Shown: positions 26,954 through 35,224 of the stretch, piece after piece | Layout: the number at the start of each line of letters is the position of its first letter | How positions within the stretch are numbered: position 1 is the stretch's first letter | Assembly: GCA_045542735.1 (NCBI GenBank) | Contig: JAZQLQ010000019.1 | Location: 1-64,000, forward strand | Reading direction: 5' to 3' | DNA: 64,000 bases | From: UBA2882 sp045542735 | GTDB taxonomy: Bacteria; Bacillota; Clostridia; Lachnospirales; Lachnospiraceae | Made by a program: the position numbers and the translations under genes | Notes under the pieces: generated by a model | Databases searched by the model: none | The model's input: the letters and a program-made list of their open reading frames with translations, nothing else | Told to the model about the DNA's origin: nothing

Positions 26954-26984
26954 AAAAAGTAAGAGTGGACTTTTTCGCCCACTC
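26954..26984 (-). terminator. Attenuator-like hairpin in the rimP leader (also the phoR terminator)
   Basis: On the minus strand an 8-bp stem (GAGTGGGC with GTCCACTC, including one G-U pair) closes a GAAAAA loop and is followed by TTACTTTTTG. It lies between the rimP promoter and the rimP start. It would stop read-through from phoR, and because it is inside the rimP transcript it could also attenuate the translation operon. Confidence 0.65.
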
Positions 26985-27010
26985 CTAAACTAATACCATA
27001 TTCTTTGGTT

Positions 27011-27039
27011 ATCATACACCCGTTTTATCCCGTTGTCAA
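27011..27039 (-). promoter_or_regulatory. Promoter of the rimP-nusA-infB-ribF operon
   Basis: TTGACA (27034-27039), 17-nt spacer, TATGAT (27011-27016) on the minus strand; the -35 box overlaps the phoR stop codon. The predicted start near 27004 gives a ~72-nt leader containing the hairpin at 26954-26984. Confidence 0.75.
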
Positions 27040-28061
27040 CGGCTTTTCTTGAAATAAACCGTGATTTCCGTGCCTTCTCCGGGTTTACTCTCTAAATCAA
27101 TCCTTGCATTACACCTTGCCACAATGTGCTTTACAATGGCAAGGCCAAGTCCCGTTCCGCCGGTTGACTTGGAACGACTCTTGTCCACACGGTAAAAACG
27201 TTCAAAAATTCGTTCCTGATGCTCTTTGGCAATACCAATGCCCGTATCCTTCACCTTCAGATAGATTTCTTTTTCCATCTCACCTACCGACACATATACA
27301 TATCCACCGGGATTGTTGTAACGGATGGCGTTGTCACAAAGATTGTATACCAACTCCTCCATCATCTGTCGATCTGCGACTACTGCTACCAATTTGCCGC
27401 TAAATTCCAGATTTACATCATGGTTTTCTGCATTAATTTTTAGCATATTCACACATGTTTCAGCAATGTAATATAAATTGACCGGTTCCATTGACACGTT
27501 CTGCTCTGCGCTATCAAGTTCCGAAAGACGAATGGTATCATTAATCAATGTCAGTAAGCGGTTGGCGCTGCGATGGATTTCTCCCGCAAATCTGCGTACA
27601 TCGCCTTCTGTTGCCATACCGTTTTCAATGAGTTCCGAATAACCGGATATAGCAGTCAACGGTGTCTTTAATTCATGGGATACATTGGCGGTAAAATCCT
27701 GACGCATAGTAACGCTGTGCATAATATCCTCGTGTTGTTTCTTTACCAATTGCACAAAGGGAATCAACTCTTCATAAGTTTCTACCTGATTCTGCTCTCC
27801 AATATGATTTGCCATATTTTCAATGGGTTTTAGCAAGTTTTTGATAAGCAACTTGGATAAAACAAAACAGATACACCAAACCGCAACCAAGATAATGGTC
27901 AAAAGCGGTATATAATTCTTAACCATTCCCCTAATCACATCCGCATCTGCTTCAGTCTGTAATTGTAATACTTTCTCAAATGCAAACATCACGAGAATGG
28001 CAGTTAAAATAATTGCCACTGTCGCGATGCTTATCATTTGTATACCGATTTTTTTCTTCAT
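27036..28061 (-). CDS. phoR: Phosphate-sensing histidine kinase (PhoR-like)
   Basis: 341 aa. Two N-terminal membrane helices (about 8-28 and 50-72) are separated by only ~20 residues. A HAMP-like linker follows, then HisKA with the phospho-accepting SHELKTPLTAISGYSE, and an ATPase domain with NLCDNAIRYN (N box), DTGIGI, FERFYRVDKSRS and GGTGLGLAIVKH. There is no PAS domain and almost no extracytoplasmic loop, so input probably comes through PstSCAB/PhoU. The PhoR name rests on cotranscription with the pst genes. Confidence 0.85.
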   Translation of the reverse strand: MKKKIGIQMISIATVAIILTAILVMFAFEKVLQLQTEADADVIRGMVKNYIPLLTIILVAVWCICFVLSKLLIKNLLKPIENMANHIGEQNQVETYEELIPFVQLVKKQHEDIMHSVTMRQDFTANVSHELKTPLTAISGYSELIENGMATEGDVRRFAGEIHRSANRLLTLINDTIRLSELDSAEQNVSMEPVNLYYIAETCVNMLKINAENHDVNLEFSGKLVAVVADRQMMEELVYNLCDNAIRYNNPGGYVYVSVGEMEKEIYLKVKDTGIGIAKEHQERIFERFYRVDKSRSKSTGGTGLGLAIVKHIVARCNARIDLESKPGEGTEITVYFKKSR

Positions 28062-28075
28062 ACCGGTCTCCGTCC

Positions 28076-28747
28076 TTAATCTAAAATATAGCCTACATTC
28101 CGCACAGTCTTAATCCGCGTTCCGGCTTCTTTTAATTTTTGACGCAAAGTCTTAATATGCATATCCAGAGTCCGGGATTCACCTTCATAGTCTGTTCCCC
28201 AGACTCTGTCTAATATCACATTTCTGCCTGTTACAATACCTGCATTGTTCATTAGGAGTTTTAACAATTCATACTCTTTATAAGTCAATTCACACTCTTG
28301 TCCGTTGACACTGACTTTGTGCCTCTCTGTATTGAGTACAATTTCTCCCACTATCAAAAGTTTTTCTTCACTCATACCGTCACTGCGGCGAAGCAATGCT
28401 TTTACTCTGGATATCAATTCCATAACACCAAAGGGCTTTGCCAGATAGTCATCGGCTCCCATATCAAGTCCTTTGACCTTATCAATCTCTGTAGTCTTGG
28501 CTGTGACCATAATTACCGGCAGTTTTTTGGTGTCCGGTCTCGCTCTGAGTTTGCTTACAATACTAAGTCCGTCTTCATCCGGAAGCATGACATCCAGCAA
28601 AATCAAATTGGGAAGTTTTTCATCTATGCGCTTATAAAAGCTTTTTGCATCTGCAAACTCTTCCACTGCAAAGCCACTATTTTTCAATGCGAAACTTTCA
28701 ATTTCACTAATGTTGTGATCATCTTCAACGATATAAATAAGTGCCAT
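28076..28747 (-). CDS. phoP: OmpR/PhoB-family response regulator (PhoP-like)
   Basis: 223 aa. The receiver domain has the acidic pair in VEDDHNISE, the phospho-acceptor Asp in LILLDVMLPDEDG, T in MVTAKT, and K in DYLAKPFG. The C-terminal winged helix has LTYKEYELLKLLMNN and RTLDMHIKTLRQKL. It lies 14 nt before phoR and downstream of the Na/Pi cotransporter. It is the probable regulator of the repeats upstream of pstS. Confidence 0.9.
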   Translation of the reverse strand: MALIYIVEDDHNISEIESFALKNSGFAVEEFADAKSFYKRIDEKLPNLILLDVMLPDEDGLSIVSKLRARPDTKKLPVIMVTAKTTEIDKVKGLDMGADDYLAKPFGVMELISRVKALLRRSDGMSEEKLLIVGEIVLNTERHKVSVNGQECELTYKEYELLKLLMNNAGIVTGRNVILDRVWGTDYEGESRTLDMHIKTLRQKLKEAGTRIKTVRNVGYILD

Positions 28748-28771
28748 GTTTCCTCCGTTTATGGTTTGTAT

Positions 28772-30544
28772 TTATTCGGGAAGTGCATATTTTGTCTTGT
28801 AAAGCAAGCGATGTGCTTCAAAGTCCTGATTGCCGGGTTTCTTCAATGCTCCTACATATTCATGTACACCAAGGCTTTCTTCACTGGCTTCCAGTAAGCA
28901 TACGGCAATATTGCTACAGTGGTCTGCCACACGCTCTAAGCTTGTGGTGATATCGGAAAGCACAAAGCCCATTTCAATAGTACATTTACCTTTACGCAAA
29001 CGCTTGATATGGCGTGCTTTTACCTCATCGCTCAAATCATCAATGGCATCTTCCAAAGGCTCTACATTGGTCGCCAATTTTAAATCTTTGGTATCAAAGG
29101 CTACTACAGATGTAGTAAGCACTTCCTTGACTGCTTCCATCAATACATTGAGTTCTGCAATAGCTTTGTTGGAAAATCCCTGTTCTTTACTGGTAGCTTC
29201 TTTTGCAGATTCACTGATGCTGACAGCATGGTCACTGATACGCTCAAAATCACCAATGGAGTGAAGCATAATGGAAACTGCATAACTGTCTCTTTCTGAT
29301 ACGTTCTGAGAACCAATTTTTACCAGATAGGTACCCAGTGCATCTTCATAACGGTCCACATCATCCTCAAGCGCATGAACCTGCTCATTTCTCTCATCCG
29401 AATAATTTTCAATCTGTTCCATTGCTAAGAACAAGGATTCTTTAACAGTATGTGCCATCTCACAACATACTTCCTGGCAGTGATCAATAGCCAAAGAAGG
29501 AGTATCCAGGAAACGGTCATCTAAGGTCTTAATCATCATATCAACCTTGGACAATTTTTCTTCCTTCACATCATCACGTACAGTCAAGCTTGCCAATTTT
29601 ACCAAGCCTTTAGAGAATGGTAACAGGATTAATGTTGCAAATATATTAAAGATACTGTGAATTAACGCAATACTTCCGGCATTGGCCGCCTCATTCATAA
29701 ACGGCAATCCCACAATCGCATTGGCTGCATAGAATACCACCATGAACGCAACTGTACCAATAATATTAAAATACAAATGTACAAATGCAGTTCTCTTGGC
29801 ATTTTTACTTGCACCGATGGATGAAAGCATAGCAGTTACACAAGTACCGATATTCTGACCCATGATAATCGGTACGGCTGTAGAAATCGGAATGGCGCCT
29901 GTAAGAGCCAGTGCCTGTAAAATACCCACTGACGCAGATGAACTCTGGATAATAGCTGTCAGAAGTGCTCCCACCAGCATACCCATCAAAGGATTTTTAA
30001 ACATGGTCATCAAACCGGTAAACTCAGGTACATCTGCCAAAGGCTTTACTGCTGCTGACATCATATCCATACCTGTCATTAAAATGGCAAAACCAATGAG
30101 AATACCTCCCACATCTTGTTTTCTCTCTTTCTTAGAAAACATAATCATGGCCACACCAATGATTGCCAAAATCGGCGAAAAGGATGTAGGCTTACACAAC
30201 TGTACCAGGAAATTATCTCCTTCCAGACCAGCCAGACTCAAAATCCATGCCGTTGCAGTTGTACCGATATTGGCACCCATAATAATGCCGACGGCCTGCT
30301 GTAATTTCATAATACCGGAGTTAACAAAACCGACCACCATAACTGTCGTGGCAGATGATGACTGAATCAGCGCCGTAACTCCTGCACCCAATAATACTGC
30401 TTTTAATGGATTGGATGTCAGTTTCTCCAAAATTTTTTCCAAACGTCCGCCGGACACTTTGGAAAGTCCGTCACTTAACAAATTCATACCGAATAAAAAT
30501 AATGCCAAGCCACCAATCATAGGTAAAAAATCAAAAAAGTTCAT
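28772..30544 (-). CDS. Na/Pi cotransporter family protein with C-terminal PhoU-like domain
   Basis: 590 aa. The N-terminal ~310 residues form a NptA/YjbB-like Na+-phosphate symporter with two inverted QSSSA motifs (ALIQSSSATTVMVVG and AIIQSSSASVGILQ). The C-terminal ~230 residues are helical and PhoU-like (DDVDRYEDALGTYLVKI, ERISDHAVSISESA, ERVADHCSNIAVCL). ATG 30544 (MNFFDFLP) has GAGG 6 nt upstream; an upstream extension of 63 residues overlapping phoU is not credible. It gives a second route for phosphate beside Pst. Confidence 0.92.
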   Translation of the reverse strand: MNFFDFLPMIGGLALFLFGMNLLSDGLSKVSGGRLEKILEKLTSNPLKAVLLGAGVTALIQSSSATTVMVVGFVNSGIMKLQQAVGIIMGANIGTTATAWILSLAGLEGDNFLVQLCKPTSFSPILAIIGVAMIMFSKKERKQDVGGILIGFAILMTGMDMMSAAVKPLADVPEFTGLMTMFKNPLMGMLVGALLTAIIQSSSASVGILQALALTGAIPISTAVPIIMGQNIGTCVTAMLSSIGASKNAKRTAFVHLYFNIIGTVAFMVVFYAANAIVGLPFMNEAANAGSIALIHSIFNIFATLILLPFSKGLVKLASLTVRDDVKEEKLSKVDMMIKTLDDRFLDTPSLAIDHCQEVCCEMAHTVKESLFLAMEQIENYSDERNEQVHALEDDVDRYEDALGTYLVKIGSQNVSERDSYAVSIMLHSIGDFERISDHAVSISESAKEATSKEQGFSNKAIAELNVLMEAVKEVLTTSVVAFDTKDLKLATNVEPLEDAIDDLSDEVKARHIKRLRKGKCTIEMGFVLSDITTSLERVADHCSNIAVCLLEASEESLGVHEYVGALKKPGNQDFEAHRLLYKTKYALPE

Positions 30545-30627
30545 AACATACCTCTTCGTAAAGTGTTTTTTCACAAGTATTATTTTAAATGCCTTATGTA
30601 AAAATTGCGAGAGGTATTTTGTAAAAT

Positions 30628-31275
30628 CTATGTAAAATTTCCGGTTTCCTGAAAAATTCCCCATTCGCCCACATTTACTGCATAGTCTGCAATCTTTTCC
30701 AGATGTTTGGCTATCATAAGAGCATCCACACACTCATCTGCAGATATTTTATTTTCTTTTACTTTTGAAATCACATCTTCTTTTACTTTGTTAAACAGTT
30801 CATCCACCAAATCATCTGCATCGATTACCTTCTTGCAAGCTTCACGGTTTCCACTGATAAAAGCATCTACAGCCTCATTTACCATTTTGCAGGTCTCGTG
30901 TACCATATCGCTAAAATAACGGGAATATTTTCCCAAGTCCATGCTCTCCATCCGTAGTAATAATTCTGCTATATCTACAATCTGGTCTCCTGCCCTTTCC
31001 ATATCTGTAACAACTTTTAGTGTGGCAGATATGACTCTTAAATCACCTGCTACCGGTTGTTGTTTGGTAATCAGGGTCAGACACTTGGATTCAATGGTCC
31101 TTTCCATGTCGTTGATTACATGATCATTTCCCTTGATTTCCTCCAAGGTGCCCCTCTCTCTCCAATCCAATGCCGCAAACAGCTGCTGAAGATTTTTTTC
31201 CACCAGGCGCCCCATTTCTTCCAAATTATCATGCAACAAGATTAATTCTTTTTCATAATTGATTCTGGGTGACAT
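30628..31275 (-). CDS. phoU: Phosphate transport regulator PhoU
   Basis: 215 aa, all-helical, with two PhoU repeats bearing the metal-binding signatures DMERAGDQIVDIAELLL and HLEKIADYAVNVGEW. PhoU links Pst transporter state to the PhoR kinase. It lies 31 nt after pstB, with GAGG 7 nt before the ATG. Confidence 0.95.
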   Translation of the reverse strand: MSPRINYEKELILLHDNLEEMGRLVEKNLQQLFAALDWRERGTLEEIKGNDHVINDMERTIESKCLTLITKQQPVAGDLRVISATLKVVTDMERAGDQIVDIAELLLRMESMDLGKYSRYFSDMVHETCKMVNEAVDAFISGNREACKKVIDADDLVDELFNKVKEDVISKVKENKISADECVDALMIAKHLEKIADYAVNVGEWGIFQETGNFT

Positions 31276-31306
31276 CTCTTTCCCTCTTTTCTATCTTATA
31301 TATTTA

Positions 31307-32065
31307 TTAACCAAACCGACCGGTAATATAATCCTCGGTCCTCTTATCTTGGGGTTTCGAAAAAATTTGATCCGTTGTATCAAATTCCACAACCTCACCT
31401 ACCAAGAAAAATGCCGTATAATCAGAAACACGTGCTGCCTGCTGCATATTGTGTGTGACTGTGACTACGGTATATTTCTTTTTTAACTCCTGCATTAAAT
31501 CTTCGATTTTCAAGGTAGAAATCGGATCTAGCGCGCTGGTGGGCTCATCCATTAAAAGAATCTCCGGTTCCACCGCCAATGCCCTGGCAATGCAAAGTCT
31601 TTGCTGCTGTCCACCGGAAAGGCTTAATGCGGATTTTTTCAGACAATCCTTTACTTCATCATAGATTGCTGCATCCTTTAAACTCTGCTCCACAATGGCA
31701 TCCAGTTTTTCTTTATCCTTCATTCCGTGAATACGGGGACCATAGGCCACATTATCATAAATGCTCATGGGAAAAGGATTGGGTTGCTGGAATACCATAC
31801 CTACTTTTTTGCGAAGTAAGGTAGTATCTACCTTAGGATCATAAATATTTTCTCCGTCAATTTCCACAAGTCCGGTGATCTTGCAAGAATCCACCAAATC
31901 ATTCATGCGGTTTAATGTTTTTAAAAATGTGGATTTCCCGCACCCGGAAGGACCGATAAACGCAGTAATCGCTCCGGATTTAATCTGCATATCAATGGAT
32001 TTTAATGCGTGATTATCACCATAATACAAATTCAAATTCTTTACATTTATCTTAATATCACTCAT
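31307..32065 (-). CDS. pstB: Phosphate ABC transporter ATP-binding protein
   Basis: 252 aa ATPase of the high-affinity phosphate importer. Walker A is GPSGCGKST, the Q-loop MVFQQPNPFP, the signature LSGGQQQRLCIARAL, Walker B ILLMDEPTSALDP, and the switch His is in VTVTHNMQQA. I chose ATG 32065 (MSDIKINVKNLNLYYG) because AAGGAG lies 7 nt upstream; a longer frame would add 11 residues reaching into pstA. Confidence 0.97.
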   Translation of the reverse strand: MSDIKINVKNLNLYYGDNHALKSIDMQIKSGAITAFIGPSGCGKSTFLKTLNRMNDLVDSCKITGLVEIDGENIYDPKVDTTLLRKKVGMVFQQPNPFPMSIYDNVAYGPRIHGMKDKEKLDAIVEQSLKDAAIYDEVKDCLKKSALSLSGGQQQRLCIARALAVEPEILLMDEPTSALDPISTLKIEDLMQELKKKYTVVTVTHNMQQAARVSDYTAFFLVGEVVEFDTTDQIFSKPQDKRTEDYITGRFG

Positions 32066-32078
32066 ATTTATGCTCCTT

Positions 32079-32951
32079 CTAATTCTTATTGTTAACATCT
32101 AATTTTTGTGAAAGACATTTTGTTAACATATTGATGCAAAATACAATGACCAATAAAACTGCCGCAATACCAAAGGCCTCATCATATTGCGCTTTGGACA
32201 TACACAGATACAGTTGCACCGTCATGGTACCACCCGGTTGTAATATTTTTTGTAAATACCCCATCGCAGTCTTGGGTAATAAGTATCCGCTTCCCGCTGT
32301 AAACATCAAAGCGGCGGACTCCCCTACGATTCGCCCGATTGCAAGAATGATACCAGTGATAATGCCAGGCATTGCCGAAGGCAATAAAACCGTCCGTATC
32401 ATATACCATTTGGTACTTCCCATTCCCAAAGCACCGGAACGATAAGTCTCCGGAACACTCTTTAATGCCTCCTGTGTGTTTCTGGTAATCAGCGGTAACA
32501 CCATTAACGTCATGGTCAGTGCACCGGTCAGAATGGAATATTTGAGTCCAAAAATCTGTCCAAAAAAAATCATACCGAACAAACCAAAGATAATGGAGGG
32601 AATACCGGACAATGTCTCTGTGGTAAATTCAATCATTGATACCAATCTTCCCGGCTTCGCATATTCATTTAGATAAATAGCAGAACCCACGCCAATCGGT
32701 GTTGCAATCAATATGGTAATAATGATGACATACAATGTATTCAAAATATTACCCGCGATACCAAAGGTTCCTTCTATAGTACTGGGTTGTGTGGTGAGGA
32801 ACTTCCAGTCAATCACACCAATCCCTTTCCAAAACACATAGATTAAAATCCCAAGCAATACACATACTGCAATGGCAGCAGATAAATAAATCAGTGCAGA
32901 AAGCACAACGTCATAGTTTTTCTTTTTCTTACTGTAAATACTTTTATACAT
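32079..32951 (-). CDS. pstA: Phosphate ABC transporter permease PstA
   Basis: 290 aa with six predicted membrane helices and the BPD permease motif SGIPSIIFGLFGMIFFG followed by GALTMTLMVLPLITRNTQEALKSVP. It overlaps the end of pstC by 8 nt and is followed by pstB after 13 nt, so the transporter genes are translationally linked. Confidence 0.96.
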   Translation of the reverse strand: MYKSIYSKKKKNYDVVLSALIYLSAAIAVCVLLGILIYVFWKGIGVIDWKFLTTQPSTIEGTFGIAGNILNTLYVIIITILIATPIGVGSAIYLNEYAKPGRLVSMIEFTTETLSGIPSIIFGLFGMIFFGQIFGLKYSILTGALTMTLMVLPLITRNTQEALKSVPETYRSGALGMGSTKWYMIRTVLLPSAMPGIITGIILAIGRIVGESAALMFTAGSGYLLPKTAMGYLQKILQPGGTMTVQLYLCMSKAQYDEAFGIAAVLLVIVFCINMLTKCLSQKLDVNNKN

Positions 32952-33885
32952 CCTCTTTTCCCCCGTTCTTTAATATCCGGCTCAAAGTGATGTTAATAAT
33001 CATGATAAAAATAAAGAGCACAAGTCCAATGGTAAAAAGCACCTGTCTGTGTAAGCCGGATGCATATCCCATTTCACTTACAATCGCCGTCGTCAGGAAG
33101 CGTACCGAATTAAAGGGTAAGGGCATATTGACACTACTACCTGATACCAGCGTAATAGCCATAGCTTCACCAATCGCACGTCCCACTCCCAATACAACTG
33201 CTGAAATAATTCCTGATTTTGCTGCCGGAATCATAACCTTGAATATGGTTTGTATATGAGAAGCACCCAAAGCCAGTGAGGAGGATTTTAATTGCTTGGG
33301 AACCGCATTTATAGACGCTTCACTAATATTAATCACAGTCGGCAAAATCATAATCGCTAAAACCAGCACCGCAGATATAAGATTTGCGCCACCGGTAAAG
33401 ATGTGGGTTTCTGAATCTTTGAAAATCATAAGTTCTAATTTATACATAAGAGGATTTAATATCATTAACCCCAACAATCCATAGATAACAGACGGAATCC
33501 CCGCCAACAATTCAATGGCAGGTTTTACTATTTTAACTACTTTTCCCGGTGCCACTTCAGCTATAAAAACGGCTGTTAAAATGCCAATAGGCACACCAAT
33601 CAAAATTGCAAATGTAGTTCCCACAACGGAAGTTAAAATAATATACAGAATACCAAATTGGGGTTCTGTCTTATTTGCCGGCTCCCATACCGAACTAAAC
33701 AGAATCTCTTTGATTCCTACTTCAAACAATGTCGGTGTACCGTTTATAAGCATATACGCAGTTATGGAAATAACCGCCAAGACCGCAATAAGACCGCAGG
33801 CGGAAAATATGATTTCCGCCCCACGCTCTACTATGGATCTGTTTTTTCTGTTTGTCATAATTGAGTATTTTTCTTTATTATCCAT
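32944..33885 (-). CDS. pstC: Phosphate ABC transporter permease PstC
   Basis: 313 aa with six predicted membrane helices. The BPD signature is ELLAGIPSVIYGLLGLMIL, and the EAA-like loop includes INISEASINAVPKQLKSSSLALGAS. It partners PstA in the membrane channel. AGGA lies 7-8 nt before the ATG. Confidence 0.96.
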   Translation of the reverse strand: MDNKEKYSIMTNRKNRSIVERGAEIIFSACGLIAVLAVISITAYMLINGTPTLFEVGIKEILFSSVWEPANKTEPQFGILYIILTSVVGTTFAILIGVPIGILTAVFIAEVAPGKVVKIVKPAIELLAGIPSVIYGLLGLMILNPLMYKLELMIFKDSETHIFTGGANLISAVLVLAIMILPTVINISEASINAVPKQLKSSSLALGASHIQTIFKVMIPAAKSGIISAVVLGVGRAIGEAMAITLVSGSSVNMPLPFNSVRFLTTAIVSEMGYASGLHRQVLFTIGLVLFIFIMIINITLSRILKNGGKEDV

Positions 33886-33942
33886 TTTTTATCCTACTTT
33901 TTTATTTATTCCTATATCCTACATTGGTGTAGGATATGAGAA

Positions 33943-34818
33943 TTAATCTACGGTAATTAATCCTACGGATTCAATTACTGCTTTACCTTCTTCAGACTGT
34001 AAGTAAGCGAAAAATGCCTGTACTTCAGGACTCTGTTCAGAAATCTCACCTGCTGTTGCCATTACAAAAGGTCTGCTGAGTACATAACTACCACCTTTGA
34101 TATTTTCTACTGTCGGCTCTACTTCATTTAATGCCAGTGCTTTTACTGTATCGTCTACCACATCAAGGGATACATATCCGATTGCTCCGGGTGTAGAAGC
34201 AACTTTTGCTACAACAGCACCGGTGGAATCCAACTCGTTTGCATATGCACAAGCATCTTCAATCTCCAACAACTCTTCAAATGCACCTCTTGTACCGGAA
34301 CCGGCTTCACGGCCTACAACTACAATTGCTGCATCTTCGCCGCCGATTTCATTAAAGTTTTTAATTTCACCTGTGTAGATACCAACCAAATCTTGTGTTG
34401 TAAGACCATCAATTGTAGTGGAAGGATTTACCACAACTGCAATACCATCAATTGCCACAATGTTTTCAACAACACCAGCTGCCTTTTCATCATCTGTTAA
34501 AGCTCTGGAAGAATTTCCGATATTCACGCTACCGGCATTTAACGCTTCAATACCTGCGGAAGATCCTGTAAATTCTGCACTAACAGTCACACCGGGATTT
34601 GCTGCCATAAAGCTTTCTGCTACGGCGTTTGCCAACTTCTCCATGGAAGTACTACCTGCCATGGTAATGCTACCGCTCAAGTCACCATCTGTCTCTGTTG
34701 TTACTGCTATATCGTCTTCTGCTGTTGAAGCATCCGTATTACCGCAGCCAATCAAACTTCCTACCATCAGTGCTGTTGCTCCAATAAGAGCAAGAATTTT
34801 TTTGCTTTTGATTTTCAT
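33943..34818 (-). CDS. pstS: Phosphate ABC transporter substrate-binding lipoprotein
   Basis: 291 aa. A lipoprotein signal peptide ends in the lipobox LIGC (Cys about 25). Phosphate-binding loops are visible: GSTSMEKLA near 55, FTGSSAGIEALNAG near 85, and GREAGSGTRGAFEELL near 170. It captures phosphate outside the membrane. First gene of the pst-pho operon, with GAGG 7 nt before the ATG. Confidence 0.97.
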   Translation of the reverse strand: MKIKSKKILALIGATALMVGSLIGCGNTDASTAEDDIAVTTETDGDLSGSITMAGSTSMEKLANAVAESFMAANPGVTVSAEFTGSSAGIEALNAGSVNIGNSSRALTDDEKAAGVVENIVAIDGIAVVVNPSTTIDGLTTQDLVGIYTGEIKNFNEIGGEDAAIVVVGREAGSGTRGAFEELLEIEDACAYANELDSTGAVVAKVASTPGAIGYVSLDVVDDTVKALALNEVEPTVENIKGGSYVLSRPFVMATAGEISEQSPEVQAFFAYLQSEEGKAVIESVGLITVD

Positions 34819-34898
34819 AATTTTTCCTCGTTTCTTTTTCGAATTTTATTTTTGTTCTTGGAACACATTAACTATAACAAGGAGTTTTTTCACAAACT

Positions 34899-34978
34899 AT
34901 CATAGTAGCGTAAGACTTTTGTAAGTTATTTCGGAAAATTGTAAATTTGAATTTTGGATATGTAAAAGAATTGTAAAA
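34899..34978 (-). promoter_or_regulatory. pstS promoter with PhoP-box-like repeats
   Basis: On the minus strand, TTTTACA occurs twice 11 nt apart (34972-34978 and 34961-34967). A single TTTACA lies at 34940-34945. A second pair 11 nt apart (CTTACA 34920-34925 and CTTACG 34909-34914) lies just upstream of a -10-like TATGAT (34899-34904). Firmicute PhoP binds TT(A/C/T)ACA repeats with an 11-nt period overlapping the -35 region, and this arrangement fits well. Confidence 0.7.
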
Positions 34979-34979
34979 C

Positions 34980-35009
34980 AAAAAAAGCATTGAAATCATT
35001 TGATTTCAA
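34980..35009 (-). terminator. Terminator after tRNA-Glu
   Basis: A perfect 9-bp stem on the minus strand (TTGAAATCA with TGATTTCAA, 2-nt loop) is followed by TGC and a run of seven T. It ends the tRNA transcript just upstream of the PhoP-box region. Confidence 0.8.
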
Positions 35010-35043
35010 CACTTCTCGGGTTGGGCTATTCTATTGAATAGAG

Positions 35044-35115
35044 CAGCTTGTAGGGGAATCGAACCCCTGATTCCGCCGTGAGAGGGCGGCGTCTTAACCT
35101 CTTGACCAACAAGCC
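35044..35115 (-). tRNA. tRNA-Glu (anticodon CTC)
   Basis: 72-nt cloverleaf on the minus strand. Acceptor GGCTTGT pairs with ACAAGCT (first pair G-U). The D-arm contains GGTCAAGAGGTTAAGAC, the anticodon stem CCGCC/GGCGG frames loop CTCTCAC (anticodon CTC, codon GAG), and the T-arm is AGGGG-TTCGATT-CCCCT. The 3' CCA is not encoded. It decodes only GAG, so a UUC isoacceptor should exist elsewhere. Confidence 0.95.
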
Positions 35116-35144
35116 ATAAGGACTTTTTCAAAACGTCCTTGCTT

Positions 35145-35173
35145 ATATTACTAAATAATCATAAATAATGCAA
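35145..35173 (-). promoter_or_regulatory. Promoter of tRNA-Glu
   Basis: TTGCAT (35168-35173), 17-nt spacer, TAATAT (35145-35150) on the minus strand, about 30 nt upstream of the mature tRNA. The promoter lies inside an inverted repeat (GTCCTTGC 35135-35142 and GCAAGGAC 35170-35177). Confidence 0.55.
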
Positions 35174-35224
35174 GGACTTTTTTGAAAAAATTACAATTTT
35201 TTTGCCTATCTCTCAGTTTTTCTT

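Noticed and set aside
30545..30733. N-terminal extension of the Na/Pi cotransporter
   Set aside because: The extra 63 residues overlap phoU, are Cys/Lys-rich and unlike the family, and a good ribosome binding site precedes the inner ATG at 30544.
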